6,005 nucleotides of DNA, from positions 1-6,005 of the forward strand of contig JASHXJ010000220.1 of the NCBI GenBank assembly GCA_030043595.1, read 5' to 3'. The notes beneath the pieces are model-generated. The model was not told the DNA's origin, ran no database searches, and worked only from the letters and a program-made list of their open reading frames with translations. Origin of the DNA: Trebonia sp. Lineage in GTDB: Bacteria > Actinomycetota > Actinomycetes > Streptosporangiales > Streptosporangiaceae. Numbering within the stretch: position 1 is the stretch's first letter; the number at the start of each line of letters is the position of its first letter. This document shows, piece by piece, positions 1-5,251 of this stretch. The position numbers were made by a program, and so were the translations under genes.

Positions 1-88
1 CTCTGTGCAGATTCCGCGCCATCGGCCGGCCCATGTGGCCGAGTCCGACGAATCCGATGGTGAGCTGCTGCGCGCTGGTCTCAGTCAT
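1..88 (-). CDS. NAD(P)-dependent dehydrogenase, 6PGDH/3-hydroxyisobutyrate dehydrogenase-like, N-terminal fragment
   Basis: Only the first 29 codons are present; the gene continues past the left edge. The translation starts MTETSAQQL and then reads TIGFVGLGHMGRPMARNL. This is the opening beta strand and glycine-rich turn (G15-x-G17-x-x-G20) of the Rossmann domain of the 6-phosphogluconate dehydrogenase / beta-hydroxyacid dehydrogenase superfamily. The GLGxMGxPMAxNL form is characteristic of the 3-hydroxyisobutyrate dehydrogenase and tartronate semialdehyde reductase branch. Members oxidise or reduce small 3-hydroxyacids with NAD(P) in the cytosol, but the substrate cannot be told from this fragment; imine reductases share the motif. 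The ATG is preceded by a weak AGGCGG two bases upstream. It is co-oriented with the sigma/zinc-finger pair but separated from it by 138 bp with its own candidate promoter, so it is probably a separate unit. Confidence 0.85.
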   Translation of the reverse strand, partial: MTETSAQQLTIGFVGLGHMGRPMARNLHR

Positions 89-196
89 GTCCGCCTGCCG
101 TTCTTCCGCTGGTCACCGGAGCCCTCCCCGCCGCCTCGATTCTCACCGACGGCAGGCAGGGTGGCCATGGGGCGAAGTGACGGATCGTTCGGGATA

Positions 197-202
197 AATA
201 TA
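197..202 (-). promoter_or_regulatory. Candidate -10 box for the leftmost dehydrogenase gene
   Basis: On the minus strand this reads TATATT, five of six matches to TATAAT, inside an unusually AT-rich patch (about 194-209) of an otherwise GC-rich window. A GTGACG lies 15 bp upstream as a poor -35. Transcription from here would give an untranslated leader of about 100 nt before the ATG at 88. The rest of the gap between 89 and 226 shows no gene and no clear terminator hairpin. This is inferred from base composition and the hexamer only. Confidence 0.3.
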
Positions 203-226
203 GAGATAGGGCACGACCGTCACCTT

Positions 227-778
227 TTACGCGGCGTGAATGTCGACTACCTCGATGTCGATGGGACCCAGGGTCAGGCCCAGCTGGGCGCGGGCGGCGG
301 CGCGAACTGCCCGGCGCACGGCCCTGGCGGCGCTGAGTGCCGGCAGGCCGTAGCGGACGCTGATCGTGAGCTTGAGGCCCGCGGAGGCGTTCGGCCCGAC
401 CGCGGCCGGGGTGAGCCTGCAGCTGCGGGCGCGCACGCCCTCGACGCTGTCGCCGGCGGCGCGCAAGACCATGGCCGCGGCGCGCACGCTGATCGCCAGC
501 CGGTCCGGGGCGGCCACGGGCACCGCGATCCGGGGAGCGGGCGGAATCCGGGGGCCGATCACGGCCATGACCCGGCGGGGAAGGTCGGCCGGGACCCGCA
601 CCGGCTGGGCGGCGAGCTCGCTGGTGGCCGTGCGCAGCGGGCGGATCATGGCGAGGGCTGCCTGGCAGTACTCACACGCACGGACGTGCTCGTCGGGGGC
701 GCCGCTGCCGAGGCAGGCCCACAGCTGGTCGACGCGGTGGCCGCACGGAAGACGGTCGCCGGCCAGGTTCACCGCCAT
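227..778 (-). CDS. Zinc-finger anti-sigma-like / Asp23-like fusion protein
   Basis: A 183-residue predicted cytosolic protein with two parts. Residues 10-42 carry CGH (12-14) and H31-x3-C35-x2-C38, the zinc-binding pattern of ZAS-type anti-sigma factors, in the form LPCGHRVDQLW...HVRACEYCQAAL. A linker (about 43-92) follows. Residues 93-183 then resemble the Asp23/Gls24 fold: AAAMVLRAAGDSVEGVRARSC, LTISVRYG (137-144) and a final GPIDIEVVDI strand (171-180). No membrane helix is visible. The ATG overlaps the end of the sigma gene by 10 nt, with AGGAG at 787-791 nine bases upstream, so the pair is likely co-expressed. ZAS proteins commonly bind and silence a partner ECF sigma factor; that role here is inferred from motif and gene order. 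It is annotated in related actinobacteria, as I recall, simply as an Asp23/Gls24 envelope stress protein. Confidence 0.82.
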   Translation of the reverse strand: MAVNLAGDRLPCGHRVDQLWACLGSGAPDEHVRACEYCQAALAMIRPLRTATSELAAQPVRVPADLPRRVMAVIGPRIPPAPRIAVPVAAPDRLAISVRAAAMVLRAAGDSVEGVRARSCRLTPAAVGPNASAGLKLTISVRYGLPALSAARAVRRAVRAAARAQLGLTLGPIDIEVVDIHAA

Positions 779-1428
779 GGCCTAAGCTCCTGCGCCAGCA
801 GTGGCCGGGCCCGGTGCAGCCGTCCGCGGACGGCGCCGGGAGTCGTGTGCAGGATGCTGGCGACCTCTTCATAGGACATTCCCTCCATTTCCCGCAGGAC
901 CCAGCAGGCCCGCTGCTCGGGTGTCAGGTGGTTCAGGGCGCGGCGCAGCGCCGCCGCCAGGCCATCGGCGAGCGCTCGCTCCTCCGGTCCGGGAGCGCGG
1001 TCCAGGGCAGGGGTCGTCTCCTCGTCGAGTGGAACCAGGGGCCGCACCGCACGGCTGCGCATGGCGCTCAGCGCCCGCGTGACGGTGATGCGGTACAGCC
1101 ACGCGGCGAAGGCTTGCTCGGCCTTGATCTCGTGCAGGCGCCGCCAGGCGGTGATGAATGCCTCCTGGGCGGTGTCCGCGGCGGCGGGCGGGTCGGTGAG
1201 GATGCGCGCCGCGATCCGGTACACGGTGACCCGGTAGCGCCGGACCAGGGTCTCGAACGCGGTGACGTCGCCTTCGCGGGCCCGCACGACGAGGGTGGCG
1301 TCATCGAGGGCGGTCGCGGCCGGCCCTCGTTCCCGGTCCGGCGAAGGGCCTTCGGTATGCGCGCTGCTTGCCACATAGAGCGCGGCTCCTGCCGCCGCTG
1401 CCCCATCGGTTTGCCGCGCCCTGAGCAT
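769..1428 (-). CDS. ECF-type sigma-70 family RNA polymerase sigma factor
   Basis: A 219-residue protein with the two-domain layout of extracytoplasmic function (ECF) sigma factors. Region 2 spans about residues 42-112 (DDATLVVRAREGDVTAFETL, then DTAQEAFITAWRRL at 85-98, which contacts core polymerase and the -10 element). Region 4 spans about 164-219 (LTPEQRACWVLREMEGMSYEEVASIL, then TTPGAVRGRLHRAR), a helix-turn-helix for the -35 element. There is no C-terminal extension. About 40 Ala/Gly-rich, probably disordered residues precede region 2. I chose ATG 1428 because GGAG lies six bases upstream. An in-frame ATG at 1488 would add 20 residues, but its nearest purine-rich stretch is 15 bases away and those codons have less typical GC. 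The gene overlaps the zinc-finger/Asp23 gene and diverges from the Asp23 operon, its likely target together with itself (inference). No consensus GGAAC...CGTC ECF promoter was found in the intergenic region. Confidence 0.9.
   Translation of the reverse strand: MLRARQTDGAAAAGAALYVASSAHTEGPSPDRERGPAATALDDATLVVRAREGDVTAFETLVRRYRVTVYRIAARILTDPPAAADTAQEAFITAWRRLHEIKAEQAFAAWLYRITVTRALSAMRSRAVRPLVPLDEETTPALDRAPGPEERALADGLAAALRRALNHLTPEQRACWVLREMEGMSYEEVASILHTTPGAVRGRLHRARPLLAQELRPWR
787..791 (-). promoter_or_regulatory. Shine-Dalgarno AGGAG of the zinc-finger/Asp23 gene, inside the sigma gene
   Basis: AGGAG on the minus strand with an 8-9 nt spacer to the ATG at 778. It lies within the last codons of the sigma factor gene. 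It fixes the start of the downstream gene and supports coupled translation of sigma and putative anti-sigma. Confidence 0.6.
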
Positions 1429-1511
1429 GCCGAGCTCCAACTCTTGCGCCGCCGGTCGGCATGCGCGCCCTACAGTCCGGATGCCCATGCGGCGGCAGAT
1501 CGACTCCCTCT

Positions 1512-1529
1512 ATGTGACACAATTCACAT
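1512..1529. promoter_or_regulatory. CRP/FNR-superfamily-type operator (TGTGA-N6-TCACA)
   Basis: The sequence ATGTGACACAATTCACAT has perfect 6-bp inverted arms around a 6-bp centre. It exactly matches the TGTGA-N6-TCACA pattern bound by cAMP receptor proteins (E. coli CRP, and actinobacterial Crp and GlxR). It sits in a short AT-rich island between the divergent sigma gene and the Asp23 operon, centred about 92 bp from the sigma ATG and 160 bp from the first Asp23 start, so it could act on either. On the minus strand it would lie in the spacer between a TTGCAG (1530-1535) and a weak TAGAGG (1507-1512). If those are real promoter elements, binding would repress sigma transcription. The site is seen directly; the regulator is inferred. 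Confidence 0.6.
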
Positions 1530-1614
1530 CTGCAACTCCCGTGACATCCGGCGGGGACGCGGCGTCTTCCTGGGTACGTCCTGCCCCCGGGGGGACGGCG
1601 CCCGTCGACGGCGC

Positions 1615-1633
1615 CGGCCGGCGGTGCCGGCCG
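1615..1633 (+). other. GC hairpin in the leader of the Asp23 operon
   Basis: CGGCCGGC and GCCGGCCG form a perfect 8-bp stem closed by the triloop GGT, 47 bp before the GTG of the first Asp23 gene. There is no following T-run, so it is not a normal intrinsic terminator. Just upstream are a CCCCCGGGGG palindrome (1584-1593) and a repeated GACGGCGCC (1594-1602 and 1607-1615). The leader RNA would be strongly folded. It may be a structural or attenuating element, or only a by-product of high GC. Confidence 0.3.
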
Positions 1634-1680
1634 AAGGCGGCGGGATTTCAGGCAGACAGCGACGTAAGGGGACCGAGACG

Positions 1681-2151
1681 GTGAGCACATCCGACACTGA
1701 AACCACCAGCACGAGCACTTCGATGACTCCTGTTCCCGCGCCGCGCCGGGCCGCCGCGGAACTGACGAGCGAACACGGCAACACGACCATCGCCGATGTC
1801 GTGGTGGCGAAGATCGTCGCGCTTGCTACCCGCGAGATAGACGGCGTGTACGCCATGGGCGGGGGAAGCGCGCGCATGATGGGCGCCGTGCGGCAGCGCG
1901 TCCCCGGCGTCGCGGCGAGCGCCACGCAGGGCGTGGCGGTCGAGGTCGGCGCCCGGCAGGCCGCCGCCGATATCGACCTGGTGGTCGAGTACGGCGTGTC
2001 CATCCCGGATCTGGCGGCGGCCGTGCGTGGCAACGTGATCGGCTCCGTGGAACGGATCTGCGGCCTGGAGGTCACCGAGGTCAACGTCGGCATCGACGAC
2101 ATCCACCTTCCGGGCGAGCAGGACACCGACACGTCGCCGCGGGTTCAATGA
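1681..2151 (+). CDS. Asp23/Gls24 family envelope stress response protein (full-length)
   Basis: A 156-residue protein. The first 30 residues are Ser/Thr/Pro-rich and probably disordered. The Asp23/Gls24 domain covers about 33-142: GNTTIADVVVAKIVALATREIDGVYAMGGG (33-62), the DIDLVVEYG strand (97-105), a long helix (107-127), and GLEVTEVNVGIDDI (128-141) near the end. In Staphylococcus aureus, Asp23 is an abundant cytosolic protein held at the membrane by AmaP and linked to cell-envelope homeostasis and alkaline shock; the same kind of role is expected here because AmaP-like anchors are encoded in the same operon. The GTG start is supported by AAGGGG nine bases upstream. The open frame extends much further upstream, but only as a shadow of the antisense sigma gene. 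The stop overlaps the next start as ATGA. It is the closest to canonical Asp23 of the four Asp23-like proteins in the window. Confidence 0.9.
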   Translation: MSTSDTETTSTSTSMTPVPAPRRAAAELTSEHGNTTIADVVVAKIVALATREIDGVYAMGGGSARMMGAVRQRVPGVAASATQGVAVEVGARQAAADIDLVVEYGVSIPDLAAAVRGNVIGSVERICGLEVTEVNVGIDDIHLPGEQDTDTSPRVQ

Positions 2152-2558
2152 CGAGCAAGGCCGCCAGCGCCCGGGCACCCGCGGATGTGGCCGGGCTCGC
2201 CGACCTCATCGCCCGCGCCGTGACCAGATGCCCCTCCGTGGCCGGGCTGACCGAAACACCCGGCATCCCGGTGGCCACCTACCTGCCCGGCCGGACCGTG
2301 TCCGGCGTGGCGGTGCGGGCCGGCGAGGTCGAAGTCAGCGTGGTGGCCCGGTACGGGCTGCCATTGCCGCAGGTCGCGGCCGAAATCCGGCAGGCCGTTG
2401 AGCCGCTCGTGCCAGGCCGGGACGTGGACGTCGTGATCGCCGACATCACGTCGCCGCCGGCGCGGGCCGGGGCGAAATCCGGGGCCGGGGCGAAATCCGG
2501 GGCCGCGGAAAGGCCGCGGGCGCCGGTGCCGGCGGACGGCCGCAACGAGGCGAAGTAA
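2148..2558 (+). CDS. Short Asp23/Gls24-like protein
   Basis: A 136-residue protein whose residues about 10-102 look like a divergent Asp23-type domain: an N-terminal helix (DVAGLADLIARAVTRCPSVAGL), then GVAVRAGEVEVSVVARYGLPLPQVAAEIRQAVEPL and a last strand DVDVVIADI. The VARYG turn followed by a helix parallels VEYG in the preceding protein and ISVRYG in the zinc-finger fusion. The last 35 or so residues are low-complexity Ala/Gly/Pro/Arg and include a duplicated AGAKSG. The ATG shares ATGA with the previous stop and lacks a clear Shine-Dalgarno, suggesting translation coupled to the gene before it. A partner of Asp23 in a mixed assembly is the simplest role; that is inference. Sequence similarity to the family is moderate. 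Confidence 0.8.
   Translation: MTSKAASARAPADVAGLADLIARAVTRCPSVAGLTETPGIPVATYLPGRTVSGVAVRAGEVEVSVVARYGLPLPQVAAEIRQAVEPLVPGRDVDVVIADITSPPARAGAKSGAGAKSGAAERPRAPVPADGRNEAK
2464..2505 (+). repeat. 18-bp tandem repeat, about 2.3 copies, in the tail of the short Asp23-like gene
   Basis: The unit GGGCCGGGGCGAAATCCG occurs twice without mismatch (2464-2481 and 2482-2499), followed by six further matching bases. It is in frame and encodes AGAKSG twice in the disordered C-terminal tail, so changes in copy number would lengthen or shorten the tail without a frameshift. Confidence 0.85.
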
Positions 2559-2581
2559 CACAGAACGGGAGGATTCTGCTA

Positions 2582-2779
2582 ATGGATGAGGCTCGCATGA
2601 TGCCGGTCCTTGGCTTGGTATTCGGAATCGCGCTGGGCTTCGCGGGCGCGTTCGGCGGCTGGTCGGCGTTCGTGATCGTCCTGGTGCTCGGCCTGGTTGG
2701 CTACATCACCGGGCGGGCGCTGGCCGGCGAGCTTGACCTGTCCAGGCTGTTCGCACCACGGGAGCGGAGGCCGCAGTGA
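2582..2779 (+). CDS. DUF2273-type small integral membrane protein
   Basis: A 65-residue protein with two closely spaced hydrophobic helices, about residues 8-25 and 28-43, split by a GGW turn (25-27), then a charged tail (LDLSRLFAPRERRPQ). The pattern FGGWxxFxIVLxLGLVGYITGRALAGELDL fits DUF2273, a family of tiny membrane proteins encoded next to asp23 and amaP in firmicutes. The function is unknown; a helper of the membrane anchor is usually assumed. GGGAGG at 2567-2572 lies nine bases before the ATG, the strongest ribosome site inside the operon, after the largest gap in it (23 bp). The stop overlaps the next start as GTGA. Confidence 0.85.
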   Translation: MDEARMMPVLGLVFGIALGFAGAFGGWSAFVIVLVLGLVGYITGRALAGELDLSRLFAPRERRPQ

Positions 2780-3165
2780 GCACCCTCACCGTGGCGGCCC
2801 CGTCCGCGGAGGGAACCCCGCTGAACAGGCCCGGGCAGCGGGGCCGCACCACGCTCACCGACCGTGTGGTGACCAAGGTGGCCGCTCAGGCCGTCTCCGA
2901 GGTCGAGCGGACCGGCGGGGTAGCCCCGCAGCTGATGGGGATCACCCTGGGCCGCCAGTCCGGTTCCGGGAGCGCCCGTGTCTCGGCTCGCATCGACGGG
3001 CACCTGACCATGATCCAGCTGCGCCTGACGCTGGCCTACCCGGCCCCCGTGCGCACCCTGACCCAGCAGGTCCGCAGGCACGTCATCGAGCGGGTCACCA
3101 GCCTGACCGGCCTTGAGGTCCGGCACGTGGACATTGAGGTAGCCCGCCTGCTGCGCGGGAGGTAG
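2776..3165 (+). CDS. Asp23/Gls24-like protein (third operon copy)
   Basis: A 129-residue protein with a short Pro/Gly-rich N-terminus and an Asp23-like domain from about 25 to 126: TTLTDRVVTKVAAQAVSEVERTGGV (25-49) matches the first helix region of the full-length paralogue (IADVVVAKIVALATREIDGV). SARIDGHLTMIQLRLTLAYPAPV matches the middle strands, and GLEVRHVDIEVARL (112-125) matches GLEVTEVNVGIDDI. It lacks the acidic C-terminal tail of the first copy. The GTG start has GGAGG at 2766-2770 five bases upstream and overlaps the DUF2273 stop. The stop TAG shares its last base with a possible GTG of the next gene. It is probably another subunit of the same membrane-associated Asp23 assembly; a distinct function is not evident. 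Confidence 0.85.
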   Translation: MSTLTVAAPSAEGTPLNRPGQRGRTTLTDRVVTKVAAQAVSEVERTGGVAPQLMGITLGRQSGSGSARVSARIDGHLTMIQLRLTLAYPAPVRTLTQQVRRHVIERVTSLTGLEVRHVDIEVARLLRGR

Positions 3166-3167
3166 TG

Positions 3168-3821
3168 ATGAGCGAGACAGCCGGCCAGCACGGCGAAACG
3201 CTGGTCCTGCCGCCGCGCGGCGAGCCGCCGCGCCCGGCCCGGGCCGCCGCCTGGTCACAGCCAGGCCCGCGCCGCAAAGCCCGTCAGGTGTTCCGGCCCC
3301 GGCGGACCATCCCGGGGGTACTCGTCGCGGCGGTGCTGGCGGTGGCGGGGATTCTGGGCTGCATCTGGGCAGCGTCAGCCGCGCTTAGCCACGCCCTGTG
3401 GAAGGTGCCGCACAGCGATCTCGCCGGCCCGTTGCAGTCCAGCGTGCACTGGGCCGATACAGGCACGCTCGCCGTTGCCTCGGCGGTGGCGTTCGTCGGC
3501 TTCCTGCTCATCCTCATCGCCCTGCTTCCCGGCCGGACGCGGGCCATCCCGATGGCATCCGGTGACTCGTCGGTCGTGATCGGCGTGCCGCGGCGCAGCC
3601 TGCGCCGCTCGCTCAGCTGGCTCGTCGCGGACGTGCCCGGCATCGACAAGGCCACGGTGCGGACCGGACGCCACTCCGTCAGGGTGCGCGCCACCACCCG
3701 GCTGCGCGACACCTCCGGCCTGCGCGAGAAGGTGCACAGTGTGGTCGCGGAGCGCCTGGTGGCGCTCGATCCGCTGTGGCCGATGCAGATCAAGGTCCGG
3801 CTGCGCCGGAAGAAAGGCTGA
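3168..3821 (+). CDS. Two-helix membrane protein, DUF6286-like
   Basis: A 217-residue protein. The N-terminus (1-46) is Pro/Arg-rich and ends in the basic RRKARQVFRPRR, suggesting it faces the cytosol. Two hydrophobic segments follow, about 48-73 and 100-120, joined by a short presumably external loop (HALWKVPHSDLAGPLQSSVHWADT). Residues about 124-217 form a soluble domain with alternating Val-rich strands (IDKATVRTGRHSVRVRATTRL) and a basic end. The layout matches the actinobacterial DUF6286 proteins that I recall being encoded beside Asp23 genes, and the helix-loop-helix plus cytosolic domain plan is the same as in AmaP, so it may be a second anchor. ATG 3168 was chosen because GGGAGG (3157-3162) is five bases away; the GTG at 3165 is only two bases away. 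The molecular function is unknown. Confidence 0.8.
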   Translation: MSETAGQHGETLVLPPRGEPPRPARAAAWSQPGPRRKARQVFRPRRTIPGVLVAAVLAVAGILGCIWAASAALSHALWKVPHSDLAGPLQSSVHWADTGTLAVASAVAFVGFLLILIALLPGRTRAIPMASGDSSVVIGVPRRSLRRSLSWLVADVPGIDKATVRTGRHSVRVRATTRLRDTSGLREKVHSVVAERLVALDPLWPMQIKVRLRRKKG

Positions 3822-3827
3822 TCGCCC

Positions 3828-4409
3828 ATGTCACGGCACACCGCGCGGGTCAGCCGTATCGGGCTCGTGGTCATCGGGCTCATCCTGCTCCTCGGCGCCG
3901 GCGCCGTCCTTGCCCGCGCCCTGGCTGCCTCCACCTCCGTGCTCGGAAGCTCCAGCGCGCCGCTGCTCACGCACTCGCAGGTCCAGTACCCGACGCAGCA
4001 CAGCTGGGTGTGGCCGGTCACGGCCGCGGTCTGCGCCGTCATCGCCCTGCTCGCGCTGTGGTGGATGGCCGCTCAGACCAGCACCAAGACGGTGCGGCGC
4101 CTGCCACTGGAGCCGGATCACGTGCACGGGAGGACGACACTGCCCGCCGACGCGGTCACCGGCGCGCTGACCGACGAACTGGAGAGCCATCCGACCATCC
4201 GGGGCGCCGACGCGGCGCTGCGCGGATCGTCCGCAAAACCCGGCCTGCGGCTGGCCGTCACCGCGGAGAATCGCGCCGACCCCGCCGCGCTTCGCCGCTG
4301 GATCGAGACAGAGGCCATCCCCAACATGCGCACCGCCCTGGAAGTCGAGACCATCCCCACCGTGATGCGCCTGCAGTTCAGCCGCGCGTTCGACAGGCAC
4401 CTGTCCTGA
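3828..4409 (+). CDS. amaP: AmaP-like alkaline shock membrane anchor protein
   Basis: A 193-residue protein with transmembrane helices at about 11-33 (RIGLVVIGLILLLGAGAVLARALA) and 61-80 (VWPVTAAVCAVIALLALWWM), a short loop between them, and a cytosolic domain from about 81 onwards (TKTVRRLPLE; AVTGALTDELESHPTIRGADAALRG; LRLAVTAENRADPAALRRWIETEAIPNMRTALEV). This is the AmaP layout: a helical hairpin near the N-terminus with a C-terminal domain that in S. aureus AmaP binds Asp23 and holds it at the membrane. The start lies six bases after the previous stop, with AAAGG (3813-3817) ten bases upstream. It is the last gene of the operon and is followed by a large inverted repeat. Identity rests on topology, size and neighbours more than on residue-level conservation, so the symbol is by analogy. 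Confidence 0.78.
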   Translation: MSRHTARVSRIGLVVIGLILLLGAGAVLARALAASTSVLGSSSAPLLTHSQVQYPTQHSWVWPVTAAVCAVIALLALWWMAAQTSTKTVRRLPLEPDHVHGRTTLPADAVTGALTDELESHPTIRGADAALRGSSAKPGLRLAVTAENRADPAALRRWIETEAIPNMRTALEVETIPTVMRLQFSRAFDRHLS

Positions 4410-4413
4410 CCGC

Positions 4414-4484
4414 GGCCGGTTTCGGCCCCTTTGTGCGTTGTTTGACCCCCTCTGGGGGGCCGGACATCGCACAAACATCCGGCC
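4414..4484. terminator. Nested inverted repeat between convergent genes, likely bidirectional terminator
   Basis: Three sets of complementary arms are nested around one centre: GGCCGG (4414-4419) with CCGGCC (4479-4484), TTTGTGCG (4430-4437) with CGCACAAA (4468-4475), and CCCCC (4446-4450) with GGGGG (4454-4458) around a TCT loop. It starts four bases after the AmaP stop and ends 28 bases before the nrtR stop on the opposite strand, which is where a shared terminator would be. There is no long T-run, as is common in GC-rich actinobacteria. Function is inferred from position and symmetry. Confidence 0.6.
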
Positions 4485-4512
4485 GGAGCCCGCAGGCCGC
4501 CGCGCCGCGGGG

Positions 4513-5250
4513 TTAGACCGTCAGCGCCCCGGCGGTTCCCCGCGGGCGGAAGGCGGCGAACGGGTTCGTCACCACCAGCTCGCGAGAGGCGAAGCGGTAG
4601 AGCGTGGCGGGGCGTCCGCCGCTCGCCGCCGGCCGGGTGACGTCTGACGTCGGCTCGATCACTCCCCTGCGGGTCAGGATGCGCTGCAGGTTGGTCGCCG
4701 ACACCGGGTGGCCCAGCGCGGCGGCGTAGGTGTCGCGCAGCTGCGAGATCGTGAACGTCTCCGGTGCCAGGGCGAAGCCGATGTTCGTGTAGGACAGCTT
4801 GGCCCGCAGCCGCTCCCGCGCCGACCCGATGATCGACCGGTGGTCGAACGCGCACGGCGGCAGCTCGTCGACTGGATGCCACGCCGTGTCGGCCGGCAGC
4901 CGCGCCCGCGCACCCGGGGTGACCAGCGCCAGGTAGGCGGTCGCGAGCACCCGCTCGCGCGGGTCCCTGACCGGGTCGCTGCGCGTCTCAAGCTGTTCGA
5001 GGTGCGCTATCTCGGGGATGTCCGCCTTGGCCGCGAGATGCCGCCCGGCGGACGCGCCGAGCCGCTCGTCGGCGAGCAGCAAGCCGCCTGGCAGCATCCA
5101 GGCACCCTCGAATGGCGGCTCCGCGCGCTGGCACAGCAGCACGCTCAGCCGCTTGTCGCGGACCTGGAAGACGACCCCAAGCGCCTCGTGACGGAAACAG
5201 TCAGGGGGCACAGTGCCTATCGTAGCGACTTCAGCCAGTTTTTGACTCAC
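4513..5250 (-). CDS. nrtR: NrtR-family Nudix-domain transcriptional regulator of NAD synthesis
   Basis: A 245-residue protein. Residues about 20-145 form a Nudix domain (ALGVVFQVRDKRLSVLLCQR, GAWMLPGGLLL at 49-59, and LEQLETRSDPVRDPRERVLATAYLALV). Residues about 150-225 form a winged helix (FTISQLRDTYAAALGHPVSATNLQRIL from 166, wing GGRPATLYRF). This is the NrtR layout: repressors of NAD biosynthesis genes that sense ADP-ribose through a Nudix fold. In the Nudix box (G56-x5-E62-x7-R70...) the usual RExxEE is RHLAAK, so the catalytic glutamates are missing and hydrolysis is unlikely. The GTG start is the first possible after an in-frame TAG at 5260-5262. There is no Shine-Dalgarno; TAGATT lies six bases upstream, suggesting a leaderless message. 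It diverges from nadA, as I recall for M. tuberculosis Rv1593c/nadA. Confidence 0.9.
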   Translation of the reverse strand: MSQKLAEVATIGTVPPDCFRHEALGVVFQVRDKRLSVLLCQRAEPPFEGAWMLPGGLLLADERLGASAGRHLAAKADIPEIAHLEQLETRSDPVRDPRERVLATAYLALVTPGARARLPADTAWHPVDELPPCAFDHRSIIGSARERLRAKLSYTNIGFALAPETFTISQLRDTYAAALGHPVSATNLQRILTRRGVIEPTSDVTRPAASGGRPATLYRFASRELVVTNPFAAFRPRGTAGALTV

Positions 5251-5251
5251 A

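Noticed and set aside
5..874. Plus-strand open frames across the zinc-finger/Asp23 gene
   Set aside because: The translations are Gly/Ala/Arg-rich without recognisable motifs, while the minus strand encodes coherent domains and a coupled start.
1572..1577. GGGTAC, resembling the -10 of SigB/SigF-type stress promoters upstream of the Asp23 operon
   Set aside because: No GTTT-like -35 lies 14-16 bp upstream; the region there is GC-rich (GCGGGGACGC).
814..1680. Long plus-strand open frame running antisense through the sigma gene and in frame into the first Asp23 gene
   Set aside because: The upstream part has no family resemblance and mirrors the sigma gene, which has clear region 2 and region 4 motifs. 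A GTG with a good ribosome site at 1681 explains the real start. Long open antisense frames are expected at this GC content.
3284..4042. Minus-strand open frame opposite the two membrane-protein genes
   Set aside because: Low-complexity Thr/Arg/Ser product with no motif; it is the shadow of plus-strand genes that have ribosome sites and membrane helices.
5242..5247. TTGACT as a -35 box for nadA
   Set aside because: It is 28 bp from the TATAGT -10 and 13 bp from the alternative TACAAG, neither a workable spacing, and it lies inside the nrtR coding sequence.
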